From positions 434,001 to 498,000 of the forward strand of contig NZ_OCNK01000001.1 of NCBI RefSeq assembly GCF_900230285.1: DNA of 64,000 nucleotides, given 5' to 3'. Below are positions 37,210-51,373 of this stretch, one piece after another. The notes under the pieces are model-generated. The model ran no database searches. It was not told the origin of the DNA and saw only the letters and a program-made list of their open reading frames with translations. The stretch's first letter is position 1. Each line of letters begins with the position of its first letter. A program made the position numbers and the translations under genes. Source of the stretch: Blastococcus haudaquaticus (lineage in GTDB: Bacteria; Actinomycetota; Actinomycetes; Mycobacteriales; Geodermatophilaceae).

Positions 37210-38846
37210 GCGGCACCCGCCGCGGTCCGCGCCCCGGTCATGTAGCCGCCCAGCTCCTCCGGGGTGACCTTGGCCGGGTCCACCGTGGCAACCAGCCGGC
37301 CACGCAGCATCACCTGGAGCGTGTCCGACAGGCCGATCAGTTCATCGAGGTCGGCCGAGATCAGCAGGATCCCCATCCCTTCGGCGCGGGCGTCCTTGAG
37401 CAGCTCCCAGATGGCCGACTGCGCCCCGATGTCCACGCCGCGGGTCGGGTGCGCCGCGATCAGCAACCGGGGGTTGGAGCTCATCTCGCGCCCCACGATC
37501 AGCTTCTGCTGGTTCCCGCCGGACAGCGCGACCGCGAGGGTGTCCGGTCCGGGAGCCCGCACGTCGTACTGCTGCATGATGCGCTCGGTGTCGGCGCGGG
37601 CCGCCTTGCGGTCGATGAACGCGCCCTTCGCCGCCGGCGGCAGCGTCTGGTGGCCGAGGATGCGGTTCTCCCAGAGCGGCGCGTCGAGCAGGATGCCCTG
37701 CCGGTGCCGGTCCTCCGGGATGAAGCCCAGGCCGGCCTCGCGCCGCGCCCGCGTCGTCCAGCCGGTGATGTCCTCCAGGCCGGCCGCCCCGCCGTCGCCC
37801 GTCGTGCCGCCGTCGAGGTGCACCTCGCCGGCGGCCAGGGGGCGCAGACCCATGATCGCGTCGACGAGCTCGGCCTGGCCGTTGCCCTCCACGCCGGCGA
37901 TGCCGACGACCTCGCCCGCCCGGACGGTCAGGTCCACGTCCTCGATGAGCGCGCGGCCCTCCACGGTGCGCAGGGTGAGGTTGCGCAGCACCAGGACCGG
38001 CTCGTCGCGCACCGTCGACGTCCGGGTCTCCGGGGAGGGGAGCTCGGAGCCGACCATCATCTCGGCCAGTTGCCGCACGGTCGTCGTCCGGGGGTCCGCC
38101 GTCCCGACCGTCGTGCCGCGGCGGATGACCGTGATCCCGTTGGCCACCCGGCGCACCTCGTCGAGCTTGTGCGAGATGAAGATGACCGTCAGGCCCTCGC
38201 GGGTGAGCTCGGCGAGGTTGCCGAACAGCTCGTCGACCTCGTGCGGGACGAGCACGGCCGTCGGCTCGTCGAGGATCAGGGTCGTGGCACCGCGGTAGAG
38301 GACCTTGGCGATCTCGACCCGCTGGCGGGCACCGACACCCAGGTTCTCGACCAGCTCGTCGGGGTCGAGACCGAGCGAGTACCGGTCGGAGATCTCCCGG
38401 ATGCGGCGACGCGCCTCGGCCCGGTCCAGCCGGACGCCCTTCGTCGGCTCGCTGCCGAGGACGATGTTCTCGAGAACGGTGAAGTTGTCGGCCAGCATGA
38501 AGTGCTGGTGCACCATGCCGATGCCCGCGGCGATCGCGTCGGCGGGGCTCTTGAAGTGGACCTCGCGGCCGTCGAGCAGGATCTGGCCCTCGTCGGGACG
38601 GTGCATCCCGTAGAGCGTCTTCATGAGCGTGGACTTGCCGGCACCGTTCTCACCGACGATGGCGTGCACCTCGCCGCGGCGGACCCGGAGCTCGATGTCG
38701 CGGTTGGCGACGACTCCCGGGAAGCGCTTGGTGATGCCGCGGAGCTCCACGGCATACCCCTCGGCGGCCTGCCCCCCGCCGGAGGGCCCCCCGCCGGCCG
38801 CTGCGGCCGGCCGCGGACCGTCCCCGGTCCCTGCTGTTGCGGCCAT
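37206..38846 (-). CDS. ABC importer ATPase, duplicated (nucleoside/simple sugar type)
   Basis: Product of 546 residues with two ATPase domains. The first has Walker A GENGAGKST near residue 63, a degenerate signature NLGVGARQRVE and LILDEPTAVL; the second has a degenerate Walker A (GVEGNGQAE), good signature LSGGNQQK near 455 and Walker B LLIAAHPTRGVD without the usual Glu. This asymmetric pattern is normal in YufO/RfuB/MglA-like ATPases. AGGAGAGG lies before ATG 38846; the preceding 25 residues of the product are low-complexity Gly/Ala/Pro. Confidence 0.94.
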   Translation of the reverse strand: MAATAGTGDGPRPAAAAGGGPSGGGQAAEGYAVELRGITKRFPGVVANRDIELRVRRGEVHAIVGENGAGKSTLMKTLYGMHRPDEGQILLDGREVHFKSPADAIAAGIGMVHQHFMLADNFTVLENIVLGSEPTKGVRLDRAEARRRIREISDRYSLGLDPDELVENLGVGARQRVEIAKVLYRGATTLILDEPTAVLVPHEVDELFGNLAELTREGLTVIFISHKLDEVRRVANGITVIRRGTTVGTADPRTTTVRQLAEMMVGSELPSPETRTSTVRDEPVLVLRNLTLRTVEGRALIEDVDLTVRAGEVVGIAGVEGNGQAELVDAIMGLRPLAAGEVHLDGGTTGDGGAAGLEDITGWTTRARREAGLGFIPEDRHRQGILLDAPLWENRILGHQTLPPAAKGAFIDRKAARADTERIMQQYDVRAPGPDTLAVALSGGNQQKLIVGREMSSNPRLLIAAHPTRGVDIGAQSAIWELLKDARAEGMGILLISADLDELIGLSDTLQVMLRGRLVATVDPAKVTPEELGGYMTGARTAAGAA

Positions 38847-39011
38847 GGTGGGCCTCTCCTCGTGTGCTGCCACGGGTACGCGGCGTCGGGAACCCGGATC
38901 CGGTACGACCTCGTGGGGCGCACGTGGAAGGGGCTGGCGGCATGATGTCGCACGCCGTTCCGGCTGCGGGCGACCGGGGTTCCGGTGCGCGGCACCGCCT
39001 CCGATCGCGAC

Positions 39012-39058
39012 GGCGGGCCCGGGCTCCGCACGCGGGGTGCGGTGCGCCCGGACCCGCC
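39012..39058. other. Large hairpin between lipoprotein and ATPase genes
   Basis: GGCGGG-CCGGGC-CCGCAC pairs with GTGCGG-GCCCGG-CCCGCC, with small bulges, around a GCGGG loop. It lies directly upstream (plus-strand sense) of a second hairpin at 39074. In the minus-strand transcript it comes after the lipoprotein gene and before the ATPase gene. Confidence 0.65.
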
Positions 39059-39073
39059 GTCGGGACCGACCTG

Positions 39074-39103
39074 GACGCGGGCCCGCCGGAGCGGGCCCGT
39101 GTC
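39074..39103 (-). terminator. Hairpin directly behind the BMP lipoprotein gene
   Basis: GACGCGGGCCCGC and GCGGGCCCGTGTC form a 12 to 13 base stem with one G-T pair, starting 6 bases after the lipoprotein stop on the minus strand. It probably ends most transcripts or protects the 3' end so that the binding protein is made in excess over the membrane parts. Confidence 0.7.
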
Positions 39104-39109
39104 CTGGGA

Positions 39110-40168
39110 TCACGGGGTCGTGGGGACCTCGATCTCGCCGTCGATGATCTGCTGGCGGTACTCGTCGATGTCAGCCTCGATGTCGTCGATGAACCCACCG
39201 GTGGTGGCCAGGCCCACACCCTCGGTCTCGAGATTGCTGACGACGTCCGAACCGCCCTCGACGTTGCCCTCGACGAAGCTGTCGATGAACGCCTGGACGG
39301 CGTTGTCGACGCGCTTGAGCATCGAGGTCATGATCACGGCCTGGAGGGCCGGGTCGTCGACGGTGTTGTACTGGTCGGAGTCGACGCCGATCGCGCGACC
39401 GTTCGACGCGGCGGCAGCCTGGAAGACGCCCAGGCCGGAGCCACCCGCGGCGTGGTAGACGATGTCGGCACCACCGTCGAACATCCCCTGCGCGACGATC
39501 TGGCCCTTGGCCGGGTCGTTGAAGCCGGAGAAGTCACCGGCCGGGGAGATGTACTGCGAGGTGACGGTGACGGTCGGGTCGACGGCCTCGACACCGGCCT
39601 CGAAGCCCGCCTGGAACTTCTCGATCAGCGGCGTCTCCACACCGCCGACGAAGCCGACGCTCTTGGTCTCGCTCTTCAGCGCGGCGGCCACACCGGCGAG
39701 GAAGGAGCCCTGCTCCTCGGCGAAGAGCAGGCCCACGAGGTTGTCGGCGCCGATCTCCTCGACCGAGGAGTCGACGATCGCGAAGGTGGTGTCGGGGTAC
39801 TGCTCCACGACGTCGCCGATCACGTCGCCGTAGGCGAACCCGACGGCGATGATGGGGTTGTAGCCCTCGTCGGCGAGCTGCGTCAGCAGCTCGACGCGGT
39901 TGGAGGCGTCGGCGTTGGGGCTGAGGTCGCGGACGTCGCCGCCGTGCTCCTCGATCGCTGCCTCGACACCGGCGATGGCCGAGTCGTTGAAGGAACGGTC
40001 GCCCCGCCCGCCGGTGTCGTAGGCGACGCCGACCTTGAGGTCCTCGCTGCCGCCGCCGGCGCTCCCGGTGGCGGCGTCGCCGCCGTCCTCGTCGCTGGCA
40101 CAGGCCGCGAGGGCCAGGCTGCCGGCCAGCAGCAGTGCTGCAGCCTTCGTCATCCGCGCTCGGCGCAA
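39110..40168 (-). CDS. BMP family nucleoside-binding lipoprotein
   Basis: Product of 352 residues, the extracellular substrate-binding protein of the ABC importer (Bmp/PnrA/Med family, purine or pyrimidine nucleosides). TTG at 40168 is chosen because GGAG lies 7 bases upstream and it adds RRAR to the signal peptide; ATG 40153 is the alternative. Lipobox LAAC is at residues 20-23, with lipidation at Cys23. Family motifs are VGVAYDTGGRGDRSFND after the linker, VGFVGGVETPLIEKFQAGFEAG near 180 and YHAAGGSGLGVFQAA near 235. Confidence 0.94.
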   Translation of the reverse strand: MRRARMTKAAALLLAGSLALAACASDEDGGDAATGSAGGGSEDLKVGVAYDTGGRGDRSFNDSAIAGVEAAIEEHGGDVRDLSPNADASNRVELLTQLADEGYNPIIAVGFAYGDVIGDVVEQYPDTTFAIVDSSVEEIGADNLVGLLFAEEQGSFLAGVAAALKSETKSVGFVGGVETPLIEKFQAGFEAGVEAVDPTVTVTSQYISPAGDFSGFNDPAKGQIVAQGMFDGGADIVYHAAGGSGLGVFQAAAASNGRAIGVDSDQYNTVDDPALQAVIMTSMLKRVDNAVQAFIDSFVEGNVEGGSDVVSNLETEGVGLATTGGFIDDIEADIDEYRQQIIDGEIEVPTTP

Positions 40169-40404
40169 GACGATCTCCTCTCTGGGGGGACGCGCGGGTG
40201 GAGCGAGCGCGTCCCGTCGGGGTTCAGGTATCCCGACGACACCGGCCTGCCGTAGAGGCCGACCCGGTCGCCGAGGACTGACGAACGCTAACTGCGCCCC
40301 GCGCGCAGGCCACCGGCTGCGGGCGGACTGAGATGCGATCGTTGCGAAGCGGCTGCCGGTCGTGGGCTGGGTCACTCGGTCGTGCCCGTGATCGTCCGAC
40401 GGCA

Positions 40405-40410
40405 TAGCGT
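40405..40410 (+). promoter_or_regulatory. Probable -10 box of the carboxypeptidase gene
   Basis: TAGCGT eight bases before ATG 40419; no Shine-Dalgarno sequence follows. The divergent gap 40169-40418 otherwise holds only the leader of the BMP gene. Confidence 0.45.
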
Positions 40411-40418
40411 GCGGGCCC

Positions 40419-41720
40419 ATGAGGCGACGCCTGCGGGGGACGCGGTGGCCGGTGGCCACGCTGGTCGCGCTGGCGGTCGCCCTGCCGGCCGCCGCACCGG
40501 CGGCGGCCGACGACGCCCGTCCCACCGTCGATCCGAGCGCTCCGACGCCGACCGCCCCGTACGCCGGCCCGCCTCCGCAGGGCTCGGCGCCCGACGGCCG
40601 GACGGTCGGCGGCGAGGGCCTGGACACCCGCGGGACCGTCGTGGCGGAGGGCGCGCCGGCGCTGCCGCAGGGCCTGGCCGCCAACGGCTGGCTGGTCGCC
40701 GACGCCGGCACCGGGGACGTCCTGGCCGCGCGCGACCCGCACGGGCGCTACTACCCCGCCAGCACCCTCAAGACCCTCACGCTGCTCACCCTCGCGCCGC
40801 TGCTGGACCCGGCGACCGTGGTCGAGGGGACGGCCGAGGACGAGAACATCGAGGGCAGCCGCGTCGGGCTCGTGCAGGGCGGGCGCTATCCCGTGTCGCT
40901 GCTGTTCCAGGCGCTGATGCTGCAGTCGGGGAACGACGCGGCCAACGCCCTGGCCCGGGTTGCGGGCGGTGTCGAGGTCACGGTGGCGGCGATGAACGAG
41001 ACCGCCGAGGACATCGGCGCCTACGACACGGTCGCCGGGACGCCGTCCGGGCTCGACGTCGCCGGCCAGTCGTCCTCGCCCTACGACCTGGCCCTGATCT
41101 TCCGGCGGCTGCTCACCGACCCGGCCGCCGCGGCGGTGCTCACCACGCCCACCGCGGACATCCCCGCGGTCGAGGGCCGGTCCGGCGGCTACCAGATCCA
41201 GAACCAGAACCCGCTGGCCGGCACGCCGGGCAACCTCGGCGGCAAGACCGGCTTCACCGACGCCGCCCGCCACACCTTCGTCACCGCGGCCGAACGGAAC
41301 GGGCGACGCCTGGTCGTGAGCGTCATGGACACCGAGAACGTGCCGCTCCGCGCGGCCGACCAGGCGGCCCTGCTGCTCGACTGGGGCTTCACCGTCCCGG
41401 CCGGCGCCGAGGAGGTCGGCACCCTGGTCGCCTCCGGCGACCTCCCGCCGCTGCCCTCCCCCACCGCCACGGCGCCACCCACCCGGCAGGCGGAGCTCGC
41501 GCCGCGGGCCGACCAGCCGCCCGCCGACGAGACGTCGCCGCCATGGCTGCCGCTCGCCCTCGGCACGCTCGCCGTCGGCACGCTCGCAGTCGGCACGACG
41601 GCGCTCCTGGTCCGGCGCCGGGCGCGCCGGCCGGCGGCGCTCAGCCCGTCGCCGGACGGCTCTCCCACGGAGGACTCACGGCCTCGATCCGCCGGAGGGT
41701 CGACGTCCAGGCGGCCGTGA
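40419..41720 (+). CDS. D-alanyl-D-alanine carboxypeptidase (peptidase S11)
   Basis: Product of 433 residues, a low-molecular-mass penicillin-binding protein that trims the terminal D-Ala of peptidoglycan stem peptides. Signal peptide at 1-30 with basic MRRRLRGTRW and an AAA cleavage region. Active-site motifs: STLK with Ser115 and Lys118, SGN at 170-172, KTG at 276-278. A proline-rich linker (near 345-375) and a single membrane helix near 381-403 with basic RRRARR tail anchor it. Its last 80 coding bases overlap the convergent yihY gene. Confidence 0.93.
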   Translation: MRRRLRGTRWPVATLVALAVALPAAAPAAADDARPTVDPSAPTPTAPYAGPPPQGSAPDGRTVGGEGLDTRGTVVAEGAPALPQGLAANGWLVADAGTGDVLAARDPHGRYYPASTLKTLTLLTLAPLLDPATVVEGTAEDENIEGSRVGLVQGGRYPVSLLFQALMLQSGNDAANALARVAGGVEVTVAAMNETAEDIGAYDTVAGTPSGLDVAGQSSSPYDLALIFRRLLTDPAAAAVLTTPTADIPAVEGRSGGYQIQNQNPLAGTPGNLGGKTGFTDAARHTFVTAAERNGRRLVVSVMDTENVPLRAADQAALLLDWGFTVPAGAEEVGTLVASGDLPPLPSPTATAPPTRQAELAPRADQPPADETSPPWLPLALGTLAVGTLAVGTTALLVRRRARRPAALSPSPDGSPTEDSRPRSAGGSTSRRP

Positions 41721-42603
41721 AGAAGGCGAACCGGGCCACCAGGTTGATCCAGACCAGCAGGCCCACCGCCCCGCCGAAGGCCGACGCCGTCACGCTGTCG
41801 GAGATGAGCGACAGGTAGAAGCCACCGAGCAGCTTGAGCAGCTCGACACCTGCCGCCCCGAACAGCGCCCCGGGGAGCAGCAGCCGCAGCGGGTGGTTCA
41901 CCGACGGCACGACGCGCAGCAGCCAGAGGAAGACGGCGGTGTCGACGGCGACCGCCAGCGCGATGCCGAGGACCTGGGTCAGGACGCCGAACCCGAACTC
42001 GTCGGAGAGCCCGAGAAGGTCCAGCACCCACGACGTCGCCTGGGTGACCCCGCCGGTGAGGCCGAGGCTGGTCAACCCGACCGCACCCAGCACCAGGAGC
42101 GAGATGATGTCCTGCAGGTTGTCCTTGAGGAACTCCGGCGGATCGACGTGTCCCTTCCAGATCCGCTCCATCCCGACCCGCAGCTTGTCCATCGCGCGCA
42201 GCCCCGCGTAGAGCGAACCGGCCAGGGCGATCAGGCCGATGAAGCCGGCGCCGTCGATCGCGCCTTTCAGCTGGCGGACGAGCTGCCGCCCCACGGTTCC
42301 CGGGAAGGCGTCGCGGATGGCGGCGAACAGCTCCGCCTGCAACAGCTCGTTCCCCGCGAGGAACAGCCCGATGACCGAGGCGATCAGCAGGAGCACCGGG
42401 AACAGGCCGAGGAACACGAAGTACGTGACTCCGGCGGCCATCAGGTCGCCCTGGGTTCGCTGGTACCGGCCCCCGGCGCGCGCCAGGTGGTCGAACCAGC
42501 GGTGGCGGCGCCGCTGGGCGGCGATGCCGTCCTCGACCCGGGCGTAGGCGCGGTTCCACCACGGCTCGCGGCCGGCGGGAGAGGACTCGTCGGCGGAACT
42601 CAC
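41641..42603 (-). CDS. YihY/BrkB family membrane protein
   Basis: Product of 320 residues with six membrane helices. Family markers are DLMAAGVTYFVFLGLFPVLLL near residue 54, RAMDKLRVGMERIW near 148, and WINLVARFAFFTAAW near the end. The function of the family is unsettled (once thought to be RNase BN). GTG 42603 is taken from the MSSADESSPAGREP start. Convergent with the carboxypeptidase gene and overlapping it by 80 bases, so the two mRNAs are antisense at their 3' ends. Confidence 0.9.
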   Translation of the reverse strand: MSSADESSPAGREPWWNRAYARVEDGIAAQRRRHRWFDHLARAGGRYQRTQGDLMAAGVTYFVFLGLFPVLLLIASVIGLFLAGNELLQAELFAAIRDAFPGTVGRQLVRQLKGAIDGAGFIGLIALAGSLYAGLRAMDKLRVGMERIWKGHVDPPEFLKDNLQDIISLLVLGAVGLTSLGLTGGVTQATSWVLDLLGLSDEFGFGVLTQVLGIALAVAVDTAVFLWLLRVVPSVNHPLRLLLPGALFGAAGVELLKLLGGFYLSLISDSVTASAFGGAVGLLVWINLVARFAFFTAAWTSTLRRIEAVSPPWESRPATG

Positions 42604-42620
42604 CGCCCGAGTCTGTCGAA

Positions 42621-42674
42621 GGACCCCGTCCCTCTCACCCCTCGCTCGCTCGGGGCGAGCCTCCGGACGGGGCC
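42621..42674 (-). terminator. Terminator-like hairpin behind the 2H phosphoesterase gene
   Basis: GGACCCCGTCC and GGACGGGGCC pair with one bulge, enclosing a second stem CTCGCTCGCTCGGGGCGAG-like. It follows the stop at 42684 on the minus strand by about 10 bases and precedes yihY. Confidence 0.6.
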
Positions 42675-42683
42675 GAGAAGGGC

Positions 42684-47739
<5,056 letters not shown>

Positions 47740-48022
47740 CGGCGGCGTACTCCTCGGGACGGGGGTGGGTGGAGCGCGGGCGCCCCCATGGTGCCTGGTC
47801 GACTCCGCCGCAGGTGCTGGTCGTCCCCGATGCGGGTGTCGGTCGGCCCACTGCAGGTGCTCGTCGGCCCCTGGCGCCGGCGCCCGCCGAGGATCGCCGC
47901 AGGTCGCACGAGGGTGCCGGGCGCGGGGCCGTGACCTTTCTCTCCGGCACTCACGGTGACCTTGCGCGCACCGTTAGTCTCGGCACGGTAACGAATCGTG
48001 ATCACCTTCGTGAGGTCCCACC

Positions 48023-48913
<891 letters not shown>

Positions 48914-48933
48914 CCCACCCTCGGCGGCGCCGA

Positions 48934-48996
48934 TGATCACGACTGGTCGACGGGGCCCTCGTTCGTGGGGAAGCCCCGGCCGACCAGTGCTGATCA
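48934..48996. repeat. 63-base palindrome A, right after the CAP gene
   Basis: Begins and ends with TGATCA; ACTGGTCG pairs with CGACCAGT and CGGGGC with GCCCCG around the centre. The stop codon of the DUF559 gene is inside the right arm. It shares length, ends and central CTCGT-CGTG with palindrome B at 49928. It may also terminate both convergent genes. Confidence 0.8.
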
Positions 48997-49902
48997 CCGG
49001 GCCATGGCGAGGACGAGCGCCGCAATGAGTCGCTCGGGACGGTGCATGTCGGCTGCCGTCACGAAGAAGACCGTCCAGCCGGCTGCCGTCAGGCGGTTCA
49101 AACGGCGTCGGTCCCGACCGAGCTGGCCGGTCTCGCCGTGCCAGGCACCGTCGTACTCGATCGCGAGCTTCAGCTCCGGATACGCGAAGTCCACCCGTGC
49201 GATGAAGCCGTCCTCACCGAACACCCGGTACTGAGCCCTCGGAGCCGGCAACCCGGCGCGCAGCATCAGGAGCCGCAGCCGCGTCTCCTGGGGCGATGCG
49301 GCGAGCCCGTCGGCGAGCGCGATGACGTCCCGCGCACGGCGGCTCCCGCGACTGCGGGGCAGTTCCGCTACGAAGTCGCGGACGTCATCCAGTCGGACGA
49401 TCCCGGATGCCACGAGCTGGTCCAGGAGGACGACGCCGTCGTCGAGCGGACTCCGGCGGATCAGATCGGCAGCGGTCCGGGGCCGGGTGGTGCGCGGCAG
49501 CCGACGCGGCTCGTGCACCACGTCGCCGTCAAGGGTGCTCGTGCGCACGGCTACGCCGGGGCCCGGCTGCCATCGGACGCCGGGTGGTACCAGGACCTCC
49601 ACGGGGTCACCCGAGGTGACCAGCTCACGGCCGCCCCAGAGGGCGACTGCGGTCAGTCCACCGAACGCTGCTTCCGGCGGGGCGACCAGGCTGACGCCGC
49701 GGGCGAGCAGGAGGTGGTCGACCGGCAGCGTGACGTCGGCGTAGACGTCCCGACGCAGACGGCGCCACGCGGAGCTGCGCAGCTGGTCGGGGGTGAGCAG
49801 GCCGGCACGCACCGCCCTGGTCCCCCGGAACACCTGCCCGCACAACGGCTCCGGGCGGAGAGGGGGCGAGGGCACCCGGGAACGGTGCCCGACGACCGCC
49901 AC
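48994..49902 (-). CDS. DUF559 domain protein (PDDEXK nuclease fold)
   Basis: Product of 302 residues. The N-terminal part resembles AbiEi-like winged-helix sequences (GLLTPDQLRSSAWRRLRRDVYADV). The C-terminal DUF559 domain, related to Vsr-type endonucleases, shows Asp238 in RVDFAYPELKLAIEYDG, then Glu249 and Asp251, followed by WHGETGQLGRDRRRLNRLTAAGWTVFFVTAADM. Function is unproven; the catalytic residues look intact. The start at 49902 is uncertain because GGGAG touches the GTG. It is bracketed by two related 63-base palindromes, one containing its stop codon. Confidence 0.85.
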   Translation of the reverse strand: MAVVGHRSRVPSPPLRPEPLCGQVFRGTRAVRAGLLTPDQLRSSAWRRLRRDVYADVTLPVDHLLLARGVSLVAPPEAAFGGLTAVALWGGRELVTSGDPVEVLVPPGVRWQPGPGVAVRTSTLDGDVVHEPRRLPRTTRPRTAADLIRRSPLDDGVVLLDQLVASGIVRLDDVRDFVAELPRSRGSRRARDVIALADGLAASPQETRLRLLMLRAGLPAPRAQYRVFGEDGFIARVDFAYPELKLAIEYDGAWHGETGQLGRDRRRLNRLTAAGWTVFFVTAADMHRPERLIAALVLAMAR

Positions 49903-49927
49903 CTCCCGCTGACGTCGTCCACAAGCG

Positions 49928-49990
49928 TGATCACCGCTGACGCAGCGGGGTCTCCTCGTCCGTGAGGCCCCACCAGACCAGTGGTGATCT
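49928..49990. repeat. 63-base palindrome B, upstream of the DUF559 gene
   Basis: Same length as element A with shared ends (TGATCAC and CCAGTG-TGATC) and a similar centre, but with many changes and a less perfect stem. It lies 25 bases upstream of the DUF559 start and before the icd terminator. Confidence 0.75.
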
Positions 49991-50018
49991 CGGCGACCGG
50001 CGTCCGACGCCGCACGCG

Positions 50019-50056
50019 CGACGGCCCCCTCTCCCGCGTGGGAGAGGGGGCCGTCG
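50019..50056. terminator. Terminator of icd
   Basis: CGACGGCCCCCTCTCCC, loop GCGT, and the exact complement: a perfect 17-base stem, starting 17 bases behind the icd stop on the minus strand. Confidence 0.88.
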
Positions 50057-50073
50057 TCGGACGACGTCCTACG

Positions 50074-51288
50074 TCAGGCCATGGCCTTCTGGAGGTTGGT
50101 GTCGATGGCCGCCAGGAAGTCCTGGGTGTTCAGGAACGGCTGGTCCTTGGAGATCAGCAGCGCGAGGTCCTTGGTCATCTGACCGCCCTCGACGGTCTCG
50201 ATGCACACCCGCTCGAGCGTCTCGGCGAACCGGGTGACCTCGGGGGTGTTGTCCAGCTTGCCGCGGTGGGCGAGGCCCCGGGTCCAGGCGAAGATCGACG
50301 CGATCGGGTTGGTCGACGTCTCCTTGCCCTGCTGGTGCTGGCGGAAGTGCCGCGTCACGGTGCCGTGCGCGGCCTCGGCCTCGACCGTGCGGCCGTCGGG
50401 GGTCGCGAGCACCGACGTCATGAGACCGAGCGAGCCGAAGCCCTGCGCGACGGTGTCGGACTGCACGTCGCCGTCGTAGTTCTTGCACGCCCAGACGTAG
50501 CCGCCCTCCCACTTGAGGGACGCGGCGACCATGTCGTCGATCAGGCGGTGCTCGTAGGTGATCCCGGCGGCGTCGAATTTCTCCTTGAACTCCGCCTGGA
50601 AGACCTCCTCGAAGATGTCCTTGAACCGGCCGTCGTAGGCCTTGAGGATCGTGTTCTTCGTGGACAGGTAGACCGGGTAACCGCGGTCGAGGCCGTAGTT
50701 GAGCGAGGCCTTGGCGAAGTCGCGGATCGACTCGTCGAGGTTGTACATCGACAGCGAGACGCCGGCACCCGGGGCCTGGAACACCTCGTGCTCGATCGGC
50801 TGCGAGCCGTCGTCCGGGGTGAAGGTGACGGTGAGCTTCCCGGCCGAGGGGAACGTGAAGTCGGTGGCGCGGTACTGGTCACCGAAGGCGTGACGGCCCA
50901 CGATGATCGGCTTGGTCCAGCCGGGGACCAGGCGCGGGACGTTCTGCATGATGATCGGCTCGCGGAAGATGACGCCGCCGAGGATGTTGCGGATCGTCCC
51001 GTTCGGGGACCGCCACATCTTCTTCAGGCCGAACTCCTCGACCCGTGCCTCGTCCGGCGTGATGGTCGCGCACTTGACGCCGACGCCGTGCTTCTTGATG
51101 GCGTTGGCGGAGTCGATGGTGATCTGATCGTCGGTCGCGTCGCGCGACTCGATGCCCAGGTCGTAGTACTCCAGGTTCACGTCGAGGTACGGGAGGATCA
51201 GCTGGTCCTTGATGAACTGCCAGATGATCCGGGTCATCTCGTCGCCGTCGAGCTCGACGACGGTGCCCTCGACCTTGATCTTGCTCAC
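50074..51288 (-). CDS. icd: NADP-dependent isocitrate dehydrogenase
   Basis: Product of 404 residues of the homodimeric eukaryote-like class (subfamily II). It oxidises isocitrate to 2-oxoglutarate with NADP+. [13 protein letters not shown] near residue 11, [15 protein letters not shown] near 73, [19 protein letters not shown] near 94 and the NADP contact region [17 protein letters not shown] near 305 are all present. GTG 51288 has GGAG about 9 bases upstream. It is separated by 85 bases from mdh, another citric acid cycle enzyme on the same strand. Confidence 0.97.
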   Translation of the reverse strand: MSKIKVEGTVVELDGDEMTRIIWQFIKDQLILPYLDVNLEYYDLGIESRDATDDQITIDSANAIKKHGVGVKCATITPDEARVEEFGLKKMWRSPNGTIRNILGGVIFREPIIMQNVPRLVPGWTKPIIVGRHAFGDQYRATDFTFPSAGKLTVTFTPDDGSQPIEHEVFQAPGAGVSLSMYNLDESIRDFAKASLNYGLDRGYPVYLSTKNTILKAYDGRFKDIFEEVFQAEFKEKFDAAGITYEHRLIDDMVAASLKWEGGYVWACKNYDGDVQSDTVAQGFGSLGLMTSVLATPDGRTVEAEAAHGTVTRHFRQHQQGKETSTNPIASIFAWTRGLAHRGKLDNTPEVTRFAETLERVCIETVEGGQMTKDLALLISKDQPFLNTQDFLAAIDTNLQKAMA

Positions 51289-51373
51289 TTCAGTGTTCTC
51301 CTCGTGCTCGTTTGGCCCGGCTGCAGGGTCCCGCCGCGAGCGTGCGAGCGGTGGGGAGCAGTGGGGTCCCTTT

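Noticed and set aside
47740-48022. Possible riboswitch (c-di-AMP type) upstream of the secreted CAP gene
   Set aside because: The conserved core sequences of the ydaO class were looked for and not seen; only an ordinary ribosome site is present.
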